A stretch of 64,000 nt of DNA, from positions 2,544,883 through 2,608,882 of the forward strand of contig NW_015622546.1 in assembly GCF_000835495.1 (NCBI RefSeq), in the 5' to 3' direction. Under the pieces are notes generated by a model, which saw only the letters and a list, made by a program, of their open reading frames with translations, was not told where the DNA came from and ran no database searches. This document shows positions 30,847-41,509 of this stretch, piece after piece (positions within the stretch are counted from its first letter, which is position 1; each line of letters begins with the position of its first letter). The DNA is from Cladophialophora immunda. Lineage: Eukaryota; Ascomycota; Eurotiomycetes; Chaetothyriales; Herpotrichiellaceae. The translations under genes and the position numbers were made by a program.

Positions 30847-33090
30847 ATGGCGTCTACGAATCCTTTCTGGTCATTTGCTACTCCTTTCACGGACAGCACG
30901 CCGCCTGCGCGGTCCGGGCGTCTGAGTGACATCCTATCTCGTGGCAATCACATACCGGTTTCCTCCCACGATGGAACTCGAAGCTATGCACAAACAACAC
31001 CCGACTCGGCTTGGTCGCAGACGTCCTTCCAAGAAGTGTGCTTCACCTACGACACCTCCACAGGCAAGAATGTAACGAGTTTGGAAGATGCTGCATCCGT
31101 CCGATCAGGCGACTGGCCCTTGACTGAAAAATACTATGCTCTCTCTTCTGCGACCCACGATCTAAGATGCCCAAAATGGGTGCTCTGGAAAACAATCCTC
31201 CTCCCCACTTCAACCATCATCCTTCCTATGGCTTTGCTTGTCGCCGGGCTACTAGCGTTGATCTTCGGCTACAGGGTCAGATCTGAGGATAGCTTGTTTG
31301 AGGAAGTGTCCAACTCTCACGCCTTGAGCGACCATGCTGTTGTCTTGGTCAATTATTCGGCAACTCGGATAGCATTCGTCGCTTCCTGGGCATCGACTCT
31401 TGCTCCTTTACTTGCTGGCTTCATCATGAACCTGTCCAGTTTCCAGTCTGCGCTCCTCATGTATCTCTCCTCAACACGTTTGGAACAGCATGACCTCCCA
31501 ACTCCGTATCAGTACAGTCTGCTTGTCGGCCTTTGCCTGGCCTCAATGGGAAGATTGAGAAGATACTTCTCCTACGCGAAAGAAGATGGAGTGGTTATAC
31601 CTCCGGCCCTTCGGCGCGCTGCACAGACCCTGACCTTGACGCTCGTCCTTGCCTGTGTCGTCTTTGGAGCTGATACTGCTCTTCACTACACAACTTCAAC
31701 CATCAACTTCGACCAAATCTCTGTTTCCGACGTGGCTCATGCCTATGGATACGGATTGTCGCCAGCATGTCTTGCCCTCAACCGGAGTGACAATTTTGGA
31801 CTGCCATGTTCCCGTAACGGACAACTCGCCGAGACGGATTACAACGCTTACGTATCAAGCCAGAATGAAATCTTTTATCTTCAGCGCGGCACATCCAATG
31901 TCAGCGAAGTCCAACTCGTCGATACGCCACCATACGAACCTGCAAACATCACATCCTCCGGCGCCGCAAAAGTGGCACTTCTCATCCCCCAAAGCACTGG
32001 TTTATCTCCTTTTCGTGACTTCCAAGCCTACACCACCGGTGTAATCACAACCTGCGAGCCCGTTACCGCTCTCTGCAACTGGACAAGCGGGGGCCCGGGA
32101 AATTACTACAGCCAATTCAACTGCAGCGAGAACTTCTGGGGAGTACTAGGCAAGGCCCCCAATGTGAGCGACACAGGCATGCTCGTCGGTGATAGTTCTG
32201 TGCCACCTTTGGGGTTCAAACGTGGCGCAGCCTTGCAATACTCATTCTTCATGGACAGAGACCTGAGTATTCCCTATGACACATCCGGCAATCTGGGCCC
32301 GTTTATGCCGGACTCGGAGCTTATTAATCCAGTATACGTGGGAGTCGCCGCACGTTTTCAATCCACAGCCCAACGGGCCGGAGTGAATATGTCCTCAGAT
32401 CCAGGGATCTACCAGGGTCCTACACCTTACCTTGACTTCACACTCCGATGCCAGTACACTACGTACTTGGTCGACTACAGATGGGTCAACTCTTCGGCCA
32501 AAGTAAACACGCTGACTCCTTCGCCGAACGGCACGATCGCCGAGATCTTTCACGGATACAACATATACGGCAGTTATGACAGCTTTGACAACGACCTGCA
32601 GGACTTCATCCTTGAGGCAGCGCTGCAATCCAACCCCCAGCAACTTGCCGATTCTTTTGCAAACAGCTATTCATCGCGCGTGATGAACGTGATTGGCCCG
32701 TTCCTCTCCTCGCGAACCAACTTGCAAGAACAGACGCGCACGCCCTTGCTCGTGGCGAAAGTCCCGAAAGTGCCATTAGCAATCCTTGTTGCCGGGTGTC
32801 TGTGCTACATCGTCTTCGGCGTGGTCAGTGCGACGTTGGCATACACCGCGCTGAGGACCGTCGATGTACGGGATCTGGCATTCCGATTCAGCCTGCCGGC
32901 GCTGGGCCTGCACGCTTTTCGAGACGATAGTACCGAAAGGGAAGCCGTGGACGTGGACTCGATCAGGAAGAGGGACGGGGTTGATGAGGAGCGCAGGGTG
33001 TTTAACGAGACGAAGATAAAACGCGAGGCCACCAGGGTTGCTGTCGACGGCGAGCCCCGGACCGGGTTCGTCTTGAAGAGCCTGGTCTAA
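30847..33090 (+). CDS. polytopic membrane protein of unknown function, fungal-specific type
   Basis: Unrecognised function; 747 aa, intronless. Start at ATG 30847 in good context (ctaccATGg). Residues 1-115 are cytosolic-looking and Ser/Thr-rich. TM helices are evident near LLPTSTIILPMALLVAGLLALIF (about 120-143), ATRIAFVASWASTLAPLLAGFI (about 175-197) and LTLTLVLACVVFGADTALHY (about 265-285). A long, probably extracellular domain (about 285-640) is rich in N-x-S/T sites and has several cysteines (CEPVTALCNW, QFNCSENFW). A last TM follows (VPLAILVAGCLCYIVFGVVSATLAY) and then a charged cytosolic tail. The topology suggests a surface receptor-like or wall-sensing membrane protein, but this is inference. 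Confidence 0.8.
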   Translation: MASTNPFWSFATPFTDSTPPARSGRLSDILSRGNHIPVSSHDGTRSYAQTTPDSAWSQTSFQEVCFTYDTSTGKNVTSLEDAASVRSGDWPLTEKYYALSSATHDLRCPKWVLWKTILLPTSTIILPMALLVAGLLALIFGYRVRSEDSLFEEVSNSHALSDHAVVLVNYSATRIAFVASWASTLAPLLAGFIMNLSSFQSALLMYLSSTRLEQHDLPTPYQYSLLVGLCLASMGRLRRYFSYAKEDGVVIPPALRRAAQTLTLTLVLACVVFGADTALHYTTSTINFDQISVSDVAHAYGYGLSPACLALNRSDNFGLPCSRNGQLAETDYNAYVSSQNEIFYLQRGTSNVSEVQLVDTPPYEPANITSSGAAKVALLIPQSTGLSPFRDFQAYTTGVITTCEPVTALCNWTSGGPGNYYSQFNCSENFWGVLGKAPNVSDTGMLVGDSSVPPLGFKRGAALQYSFFMDRDLSIPYDTSGNLGPFMPDSELINPVYVGVAARFQSTAQRAGVNMSSDPGIYQGPTPYLDFTLRCQYTTYLVDYRWVNSSAKVNTLTPSPNGTIAEIFHGYNIYGSYDSFDNDLQDFILEAALQSNPQQLADSFANSYSSRVMNVIGPFLSSRTNLQEQTRTPLLVAKVPKVPLAILVAGCLCYIVFGVVSATLAYTALRTVDVRDLAFRFSLPALGLHAFRDDSTEREAVDVDSIRKRDGVDEERRVFNETKIKREATRVAVDGEPRTGFVLKSLV

Positions 33091-33671
33091 ACCGGGCAGC
33101 TGTAGTGAGAGACCGGACTTCTTGCTGGCGAGATTGTTCTTGGTATTTCCTATGCGCTGCGCGATGAGGCATGAGCGGGGAACAGAAGCGCACAGACGAG
33201 TGCCATTCAGATTTATAGAGACTGCCGTCTTGATTTTCGACCCCCTTCCCGGGGCGTGTGTTAGACTGTATCATATTTTATAGATGTACATGATTTGGAT
33301 GTTTCTTCTTGAATCTTCTGAACCTCGTGAACTCTCAAAGAGGGAGAAACACCATGTGTTTGTGTGTGTCCTTGTACGTGCGTGAACAGAGGAAATGAAG
33401 ACACAGACAAGGAATGAAAAGAGGAGGGTTTGACTCGGCAGCAGATATTTCATTCCTTCCCTTCTCACCACCTTCTCGGGAATCCAGTTCCCCCGTCCCA
33501 GCCCTGCGAATCAACTCGTTCATTCATACATTCATTTTGTCGGCTGCATCACCGCTGTCAGAATTGGGACCTCGTGAACAGCGTTCCCAACCTCTTGGAT
33601 TCTCAATGTATAATTCTTGCCCTGGAGCTCTTCAGGCTCAAAGGCCAACGATCACCCTTTTCACACTCTGA
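33091..33671. other. intergenic between convergent genes
   Basis: 3' flanks of the membrane protein (+) and the secreted cysteine-rich protein (-). A TG/CA-rich tract (gtgtttgtgtgtgtcc) lies near 33356-33371. No gene. Confidence 0.5.
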
Positions 33672-34863
33672 CTAAACGCCCGTGAGGATGGGGAGGCCCT
33701 CTTCCAAGGGAGTCAGGAAGTCCTTGTTGACATTCACGGGCCCATCTCCCGCTCCCGCTCCGCCTCGGACACCGATCCTGCTCATGAAGCCCATGCCCAG
33801 CAAGATCTGCTCTTCCTCCAGGAGGCGTGATCCGTCCACGACGACGAACGTGTGGGCCAGCGCCTGCTTTGTGCCCTTGGGCCCGACCGCGACGCCGAGC
33901 GTGACCTCGAACGTCTTGGTCTCGTCGCTGTAGGCGACCTCGCTGGCCCGCTCGAGCCCGCGGACGAGGTTCATGGTGATGAAGCTGTCAAAGACCGTCA
34001 GGTTGACGGCCGCGAGCACCGACACCGGGTCCCCAGACGCGGTTTCGGTGACCATCGCAAGGACGTCGTGCGGCTTCTTGGCAGGCTCGCGGACGCGGGA
34101 GTCGGAGCCCGGCGTCGTGCAGCAGATTGCTTGGATGTAGGCTGGGCAGGTCGGGGCGCAGTAGCACGGGCAGGCGAGTGGGCGGCTCGGCCGGCCCCAG
34201 AAGTGTTCCTGAGGAGGGACGATCGGGTCAAGGAGAGTCTCCTGTGTGTCGTCGTCGACGACGACGCCGGTCTGCTGACGTGCCGCCGCGGAAGCTCCCG
34301 GTTCGTCTGGCGAGGCAGAGGCTGGCGTGAAGCAGCAGATGATTTGAACGTTCCTCGGGCACCAGGACTCGCAATGGCAAGGACAGCCAAGTGGTGGAAT
34401 GGGGAGAGGGCGCCCGATGCCGGGAATGATCGGGCGGGAGATGAATGTGTCAGGAGAGCCCTTGGCCCTGTCACCGGTCACTTTTGAACTGTCGAGCGCA
34501 CAGCATCTTGGGTTACAGCCAGGTGCACAGGTCAGACATCTCGGCGAGCAGTCCGCATTGGCTGGGGTGTAACTGTCGATGATGTCGTGCCATTTGAACC
34601 CCTCGTCAAACTTGTCTCTCCAGTTGAAATCGTCTGCGACAAACACTCGTCAATTACAGCGCCACCGAGAAAGGCACCTCCTAGACTCCCTTACCAAGAA
34701 GAGACTTGTATTGCCGGACTTTGGCAAGATCGAGGGCGCTGTCGCCGGCCGCATTGGGCACCACATGCTGCGACGAGTTGCCTGCATCAGGAGCAGCAAG
34801 GACACTGCCATAAACAAGGAAGCAGGTGGCAAGGGTGGTTAGCATCCTGATCGGTGCCATCAC
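33672..34863 (-). CDS. secreted protein with duplicated cysteine modules and a retropepsin-like C-terminal half
   Basis: Exons 34695-34863 and 33672-34633 (61-bp intron, phase 1) give 376 aa. Residues 1-23 are a signal peptide (MMAPIRMLTTLATCFLVYGSVLA). The mature N-half has one cluster CSPRCLTCAPGCNPRCC and then two copies of an identical spacing C-x-C-x-C-x3-C-x7-CC: CPCHCESWCPRNVQIICC and CPCYCAPTCPAYIQAICC. The last 150 residues (SVLAAVNLTVFDSFITMNLV, FEVTLGVAV, AHTFVVVDG, EEEQILLGMGFMSRIG) look like a retropepsin-type beta-barrel, but the expected D-S/T-G triad reads DSF. I do not know this family by name. Secretion is well supported; the protease-like fold is inference. Confidence 0.75.
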
Positions 34864-34957
34864 GACTCAAGAACTGTTTCGCTGCTGGGGAAAAAATTAG
34901 AGGGATTCGAACAAGGAGAATAGGAGACCGCAAAGAAACAAGTTACGGCCGTGCCGT

Positions 34958-34964
34958 CTTTATA
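34958..34964 (-). promoter_or_regulatory. TATA box candidate for the secreted cysteine-rich protein
   Basis: Reads TATAAAG on the minus strand, about 95 bp upstream of the ATG at 34863, a typical distance for a fungal TATA element. Confidence 0.4.
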
Positions 34965-36082
34965 CGATCCTGACTTCTGTATCACCACCTAAAGCTGCGA
35001 GCTAAAGGCAGCAGCCGTTCGGTGAAGTCGTAGTGTGACTCCTGTAAAGCTCCAAAAAGGGCTGGAACGCCTAGTGAAGCTCTCAGAGGTGCTTCACGCA
35101 CCTTGCCCCGTAGGGCTGCATCGATCTCCCACATGCAACGATTGGCACCGAAACCAAAAGGGCCCCTGAGCGAAAGTCGACGCTAGGGGCTTGGGGTTGG
35201 GGGCTGGACTGGCCTTTGCTGCAAGGGTGCCTGTCGAATGTTATCGTTGCGAGCTGACCAACCAAATGGTTCAAGTCTGTAGTATTAAGGCCGCCCAAGC
35301 AAGAAGAAAGCTGGCTGGCTAGTTCGTAATGTGCAGACATCGCGTCCAGGACGAAGCGACTAGCCACAAGTGAGCTCGACTGGCGATAAGTGCAGGCATT
35401 TGAAATGAAAGCCACCCTTCCTCCGTATCCTCGACTCTTCTGCTATTCCTCGAGAGCAGGCAAGCTCACTTTTGGGGAGCAATGCCCTGGAACAGAATGG
35501 ACCAGGGACAGTTCGCTGATGAATATGGTAAGACGGGACCGCAAGCTAGCTAGCGACGAACGCGATGATATTGTATCGCAAGGAATGGACCAATCTGATG
35601 TCTCCGCCAGAAAATGCTCGTCGCAGTCATCAGGGGCTTCCACTTGGCAACTAGCCAGCAGTAACGGTGGCTGCTCTGGGTGTTGTGTGTCGTGAAGAGT
35701 GCCTGGGGCTCAGTCGAGGGCTCATAGCTGCTCCTGCCTTTTAATCTTCTCCGCTTGATTCCTCTGGCGATAAGAACCCGGAGTCGCAGGGAAGTGGATG
35801 ACCGAGAGTGCGACTGTTCTCGGTACCTGGTGGTGATCGCGGCACCATCTGAAAAGAGAGGGAGGGGGAGAGATGTGAGGGAGACCGCAGGGGAAGAGTC
35901 GTTGATGGCTGCGGCAATGCCAAGTCACGAGGGAGAATGCACTGCACACAAGTCGGGCGCAGAGTCTGCAATATTTTCCACAACCATTGATTTGGTCTCC
36001 TTCCACTCCCCCCAGAGATTCCTTCTTGCCACAGTTCGCTAGCAAGGCTTTGTACCATTACGAGGTTGTAGTCCACACAAAG
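34965..36082. other. 1.1-kb divergent upstream region
   Basis: Lies between the secreted protein (-) and the two-TM protein (+). Overlapping ORFs exist on both strands but none is recognisable or has codon structure I trust. Confidence 0.4.
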
Positions 36083-37231
36083 ATGATGGCGATCCCAAGT
36101 GCTCCACCACCCGCTTGTTACCCATATAGCCTTCCCTCGGCCTTGCCTCAAGCTAACAACCATTCCGCTGGTTCCACCGCTGCGCCTGGCGCCACCACCT
36201 CCACCAACGTCATCCACTGCTTTCGAAAGCGCCCACTCCGGGGTATGACAAAGTCTGTCAAGGGAACTGCCGCTGTCATAGCATTTGGGGTCACGGTTAC
36301 AAGCATAGCAGTCATAGCATGGACGAAGAGAGGTCTTGACATTGGCAAGAAGAGCTTGGAGCTTGCAGCATGGACTGCGAAGAAGGACTTTCTCGAGTTC
36401 TGCCAAACCCAACTACAGGCAGCCCAACCTCTCTCAGCGGAGTGTAATTCCACTCTGACCAGTGTACTTCATGCACCTCCTATGTGGAAGCGGTTTCTCG
36501 GTGTGATCGTCATCGCAACTCAGAACCAAACCCTCCGCGACCGGATATCTACCGACGGTTTGCTCTCAGTGCAAGACGCCGTGGGATTAACGATTAAGAG
36601 GGCCCTCATTGTTTTGTGCACCGTTGCCAGTATCGCCATGTTGGCTCGCCGGCGAAGCGCAAATTCGCATGACCAACGCCGTTGTCTAACTGTCGAACAC
36701 GTCTGCGATCTGCATGCAATTGAGACCTCCTCAGCGGCGGTCGATGAGTCTGCCGTCACAGTAGCAAACCCTACTCGAGCTACTGCTACTGGACGATCAA
36801 CAACAAACAACGGGCTTCCCAGGCGACGAGCTTATCGTCCTCTTCAAGATAGACAACCCATCGGCTTTTTGAAAGGATTCTCACCCGATTCCCGTACGGG
36901 CGATCATGAAGTTACGTGCACAGTTGACATGCTGGCTACATGCTCACGAATCAGGCAGTCAGCTCTACGAAAAATGGGGCGTTGGGATGGTAGTGATCAG
37001 AAACATGAAGTCTCCATAATAGTCCCACCCTCTGCGGAGTCGGAAGGAAGTTGGAACACTCTGGGCAAGTCAGCCTGGACGCGCGTGGAGCTCTGTGTTG
37101 TCGGGGATGATGAGTTAGACGTCGACTGTGTGGTAGACCCTCGTTCAGCGAAGCTCCTTAATCCAGAAATGAAAGGAGAACTGATCCGCCAACAGATTCA
37201 AGCCATCGACGAAATATTCCAGGATCCCTAG
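36083..37231 (+). CDS. hypothetical protein with two predicted membrane segments
   Basis: Unrecognised; 382 aa, single exon. Start placed at the first ATG of the frame (36083), with a second ATG directly after it; the frame upstream has only non-ATG codons. A Pro/Ala-rich N-terminus is followed by a likely TM helix GTAAVIAFGVTVTSIAVIAW (about 61-80), then an amphipathic segment with KSLELAAWTAKKDFLEFCQ. A second likely TM is RALIVLCTVASIAMLA (about 170-185), followed by RRR. The C-terminal half is soluble, with repeated Arg/Ser regions and an acidic strand VELCVVGDDELDVDCVVD. The layout resembles many lineage-specific fungal membrane proteins; no function is assigned. Confidence 0.6.
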   Translation: MMAIPSAPPPACYPYSLPSALPQANNHSAGSTAAPGATTSTNVIHCFRKRPLRGMTKSVKGTAAVIAFGVTVTSIAVIAWTKRGLDIGKKSLELAAWTAKKDFLEFCQTQLQAAQPLSAECNSTLTSVLHAPPMWKRFLGVIVIATQNQTLRDRISTDGLLSVQDAVGLTIKRALIVLCTVASIAMLARRRSANSHDQRRCLTVEHVCDLHAIETSSAAVDESAVTVANPTRATATGRSTTNNGLPRRRAYRPLQDRQPIGFLKGFSPDSRTGDHEVTCTVDMLATCSRIRQSALRKMGRWDGSDQKHEVSIIVPPSAESEGSWNTLGKSAWTRVELCVVGDDELDVDCVVDPRSAKLLNPEMKGELIRQQIQAIDEIFQDP

Positions 37232-38218
37232 CACAGGTTCGATCCAACGAAAGTGACGCCATTTGGAGGCAGATGTCCTGCTGTGTTGACAGAGGGGGAA
37301 CTTGTCGAGGGCCGTTTGTTGCATCGAAGCTGGAGTTTGGTGTTTTTGGTCCTTGAAGCTATCGATCATTTCTAATTCTGAGAGAGCTGGTGGTGGTGCA
37401 GGAATCTTTGACTTGTTTTTCCGACTCTTTGCGACGCCGGATAGATAATGAGCCCGAGATGGCAGTTTGGATACTATTTGATACAGATGACACAGGTACA
37501 TACCTAGTATATATCTGCGAGAGGCGGGCAACCGGGAGAAATGCATATGCCCCGGGTCGTAGGATCCAAGAGATGATCGAACCAAGTTCGAGTGGATGCC
37601 TTTCTTCACACGCCCATCGATGCGAGGGTCGTAGATTGCAGCGAAGGTGAGAGCGGCGAGACTGAGCAAGTCGGTCCAGTCCGATAGAACAGCTTGGCTG
37701 TGGTCTGGAACGGCAGTCAACACTCAAAATTTCGACAGGTAAGGCATAATATCACTCCCGAGCTGGCAAAGAGACAAGGTCGTCGAGCATGAAGCGTTCT
37801 GAAGAACATCGAGACACTTCATATGAACGTATCGCTGGATGTGCAATCAATTGCTTGTCATTCCTCAAATGCGCGATAACTAACCTGCGAAAGATTCAGC
37901 GGAGGACTCTATGAAGTCTGAAGGACTAAATGCCACCCCGATATAAAACCAGTAGCATCTATCCACGGCATTCCTCCCTAGCCTCTAACGTAACTGCTTC
38001 TCTGAACCATGGCAGCGGTGCAAATAAGAAACGGGTATCAAACCAAGACAAATCCCCATGCCTCACCAGCTCGAATAACGTGAATCACCGCGTCGTGTCC
38101 TTGAAACTCTCCGGGTATCTTAGAGTCATAGAGTCATGATGCCCACCGTGCTGGGGCGTAAATGATGATGATAGGGTCGAAAGATGGAAGACATCTGTGA
38201 GATCTCCAGAGTAGAAGC
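37232..38218. other. 1.0-kb intergenic region between convergent genes
   Basis: No gene supported. An open frame on the minus strand (37145-37723) begins with a non-ATG codon and overlaps the 3' end of the preceding gene. Confidence 0.4.
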
Positions 38219-40262
38219 CTAGCAGACCGTCGCCGCTCGCCGATAACGGTCTCTGGAAAGCCCTAAGCATTTGCCATTCCGGACTCTGTTTTCCAGGTAA
38301 AATCGCTCTGCAATTGTAAGGTCCTCATCTCCTTCGATGGATTTTAAAGGCAGAACTCCTCTCGGCTGCGGCCGGGGAGGAGGCGCTCCCAACAAGAAAC
38401 AGCAGAGGACAACGACCGTCGCTAACGCGGCGACCGCTAACTGCGTGCTGGAGATGTTGAATGCGAAAGTCAATATTGTAGCTCGAGTGTGCTGGATTAC
38501 GTGCCGGTAAGAAGCAACTACCTTATCGTGGTGCTCTTCGATCAAGGATATGATGCTTTCGAGGAATACTGGAAGTTGTTAGCACTTCGGTTGAGCGCGG
38601 AACCGAGACATACCGTAAAAAGCCGTCAATATGTACGAATGTTTTCGCGGCTTCCAGAACGACAGCAGTAAAGCCGGCAGGGCAAACAGTCCCAACAATC
38701 TCAAATGAAGACGCTCCACAATTTGGCATGGTATAGTGATGACGGCAAAAAGGGAGGTGAGAATAGCAGACGCTGCTTCGAAGCGCGTCAGCGCTTGGTT
38801 GACCCTTTCAAGTTTACTGGAAACTCGCGCGGCCGTAGCGCTTGCAGTGTCGAGTTCAGAAGTAAGTGAAGCAGAGAAATGTTGGATTTGTCCGCTCAAG
38901 GCCAGGTTGGCTTTCTGGGCTGCCGAGAGTTGCCCACTGAGTTGCAGATGATTCTCCATGCTCGCTAATTGTGCCGACTGTGTCGCAGCAATCTCATCGA
39001 GTCCATGCCTTGTACGATAAAGAAGCTCGTTGACATCCTGTTGTCGTTAGTCTGTGTCTAAACCTGTGCGGGGCTTGCAAACCTGGACTACTCCGCCTGC
39101 CTGTAAGGTTTTGAGAGCTTTTGTGGTCGCAAGGGCAAGTTCGTGAACATTGTTCATCTCCTGCATTTGGGCGGCAGCTGCTTCAGCCTGTTGCTCACCA
39201 GTAGTTGCAATTGCTTTGTGCAGAAGCTCTCGAAGTTTGGCAAAATCAGAGAACACGGCTCCCAGGGCCTGTTGGAAAGGAGTCAGTGGTCGTCCAACGG
39301 CCGCTGAGGATGTTACTTGCCTCGCGAGATTGGGCCACGCCCTCGTCCGTATTAGCCATTCGCAGCTGCAGAGTCTTCAATACGTCGTGTAAGCCTTCTT
39401 TCGCCATATTCACAGCGTCGCGAAAATTGCTAAGCTCGGCTTCATGCAGTGCTTGACGTTCATCTTGATTTTTCTGCCGAAGATTGCTCATATGCCAGAT
39501 CTCTTCCTGCTGCTGTCTCAGGAAAGTCAGCCACTGAGACTGGGTCGAACCAAGCGCAGCACGAAGCTCCGGAAGAAGTTGTGCGAGCTTTCGATAGGAC
39601 TGAAGCGCTTCCAATCTAGTGGATTCAATGGTGGTGGCTTGACACAAAGTGTTGGCATCTTGTCTGTTGTTGCTGTAGCTCGTCCAGTAGTAATGTTCCG
39701 CGATCAGCGCTTCGAGACATGAAGCCAAGATTCTGCTATTGACCACGTCAATCTCGTGGTCAAGCCTCTGAGGAATTTCGAGAATTGGTTTGCACGCGGA
39801 GGGAACTGCTGCTCTACCCTCGCCCGTCTCACAGACAGCCACTCTGACGGCGTAGACTGACTGAGCCCTCTCCAGTAGTTCATGTTTCCCTTGCTCTCGA
39901 GTCATACCTACGCCAACAGTTTTACAAGTAAGAAGCAGCTGAGCCGCAGCGGCTTGATGGCAGGTTGATTGGGTGGCGAGATTGTCGACCACACGCATAG
40001 CCTTCTCAAACACCGGGTCGCTGTCAGGCTCTCTGAATACCAACAAATCGGTGAGGCTTGATTGCAGGTCGCCCTGGGTTTTGCGAAAGATCGGCCATCT
40101 CAGATCCGCTGGAGGAGTCAGGGCCTTGCAGCTAGTCTTTGCTCGGGAAAGCGCCTACTCACCTTTTAGAAACTTTGCTTGAGCATGATAAGCAAAAGCG
40201 ATGACCAGGGTAGCCAAGATGTAAGCAGACCAGAGCACTTGGCATCGTCCAGGTAAGAACAT
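38219..40262 (-). CDS. KAR5: nuclear fusion protein Kar5/Tht1 (karyogamy)
   Basis: ER/nuclear-envelope membrane protein needed for fusion of the two haploid nuclear membranes during karyogamy. Exons 40163-40262, 39321-40108, 39083-39268, 38614-39037 and 38219-38568 give 615 aa. The signal peptide MFLPGRCQVLWSAYILATLV is encoded in exon 1; an in-frame ATG at 40276 would add five residues. The luminal domain has the conserved cysteines of the family (QSTCHQAAAAQLLLTCK, YAVRVAVCETGEG, VPSACKPI), then a long coiled coil (LRQQQEEIWHM onward). A hydrophobic hairpin follows (SILTSLFAVITIP, LRLLGLFALPALLLSFW), and a last TM (LAVAALATVVVLCCFLLGA). Intron 2 (39269-39320) uses a GC donor. Presence suggests sexual capability. 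Confidence 0.88.
39269..39320 (-). other. GC-AG intron in KAR5
   Basis: Boundary reads gag|gcaagtaac ... tttccaacag|gcc. GCAAGT after AG is the strict consensus of GC-AG introns. A branch-like ctgac lies about 15 nt before the acceptor. Phase 0 joining gives QSREALGAVFSDFAK. The nearby GT (gca a|gtaac) would break the frame with this acceptor. Confidence 0.75.
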
Positions 40263-40276
40263 GGTGGCATGGACCA

Positions 40277-41509
40277 TAACAGTATGAGGTGTTTTACTGG
40301 AGGGCGAAAAAAAGGATACAGAGGCGTGCGAACAAAAGAGATGAGCGAACAGCGAAGTAACAACGAAGGGAAAGAGATAGCTGTAAGAAGTCTATCCGAG
40401 CAGACAGACAGACACACGCTGAGAAACACAGGTATTGTGTCCTCCGTAGTGTGTGGTATGGGGTCGACGGTGAAGGTGAAGACCATGTGAGGACTGGCGA
40501 CCCGGTCAACGCGAGCTCACCTTTGGGTATCACGCTGTGCAGATGGCGACTACGGCTACACGTGCTGCAGCCCGGTGAATGCTGGGATTCAATCCAGTGA
40601 TAATTGAGGAGACCAGAGATCATGGATGGGTTGTTTGAGTTGGTAGCTAGAGAAGTGAGTGACTGAGTCAATTGGTAGGAGAAGGACACCGGGGGCGAGA
40701 GAGTGAGGGAGTAAGGGGCCATCATCAAAGCTCACCGCCGATGCCTGCGCCGCCGTGACCAGCTGCTGCACGTTGACGTTCACTCTCACCTCACAAATCT
40801 TCTTTCCAAGGCACTGCAACACGCTTTGACATCTCATACTCAGTACCATCCATCAACCCCCTGTCTGAAGGATGCCGAAAAGTACCTCGCTGCCTCCAAT
40901 CAAAAACCTACCCGATAAATTAATCAGCAGCCTCTTCGGCATCGCTCCTCTGTGGCTGGCGCCCCCTGCTGCCTCGTGCTGCCCCCCTGCTGCCCCCAGA
41001 CCGTTTGCCCCAAGCGGCACACCATCGCGATTGAAACGCGAGTTACACTGCGAAGCCTCCCTCAATAGCCCCTTGGCCGGCCTATAATTGAAACCAGCTG
41101 GCCCGTGTGGCCCGTAAGGTTGGGCAATGTTTCGGCACGTCCACCCCCCAAAAGAGACGGGATCGGAATCTGGTCTCTCTATTTACAACGCGGGATGGGA
41201 GGGATCCGAGCTTCGAGCTCGCTTCACGCCTAATCATGCCTTTGTCAGTGACCACGGTTTCCAGGCACAAGCTTTTCAGTGGCTTGTTGCTCTTAGCATG
41301 CAGGATCTCCACGAGCAGCTCTGCAGCCCCGACGACGTAACAGAATTGCTATCGTCTTTAGACCCCGCTCCCACGTTATTTTTATGCCTGGCCCTCATTT
41401 AACCGCCGTTGGACTATGTACACACCTCCCAGAATGATTGAGGAGTCAAAGAAGAATCCAGGGTCCGGGCAAACACGAGAGCTTCAAGGATGACGATGTG
41501 GTATATTAT
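40277..41509. other. 1.2-kb upstream region between KAR5 and the transcription-factor-like gene
   Basis: Divergent promoter region. Two short, protein-like but unassigned open frames occur: minus near 40745-40825 (VNVNVQQLVTAAQASA) and plus 40872-41087 (MPKSTSLPPIKNLPDKLISS). Neither could be tied to a family. Confidence 0.35.
40872..41087 (+). CDS. possible small protein, unrecognised
   Basis: A 71-aa ATG-started frame, MPKSTSLPPIKNLPDKLISS then a Pro/Cys/Ala-rich middle. The first 30 residues look protein-like, the rest is compositional. No family recognised; it may be non-coding. Confidence 0.2.
   Translation: MPKSTSLPPIKNLPDKLISSLFGIAPLWLAPPAASCCPPAAPRPFAPSGTPSRLKRELHCEASLNSPLAGL

Noticed and set aside
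34900..34925. GTTCGAATCC-like box on the minus strand, as in a tRNA T-loop
   Set aside because: The flanking bases do not form a T stem, and no D or anticodon arms are found upstream.
35741..36412. 223-residue open frame on the minus strand
   Set aside because: Antisense to the start of the two-TM protein; its sequence is low-complexity and starts and stops fit chance.
37145..37723. 192-residue open frame on the minus strand
   Set aside because: Begins with a GTG, not an ATG, and overlaps the 3' end of the two-TM protein gene; no family recognised.
40740..40849. Minus-strand exon-like segment (MRCQSVLQCLGKKICEVRVN...)
   Set aside because: It reads like protein and ends near a GTGAGC donor, but I found no convincing following exon or family.
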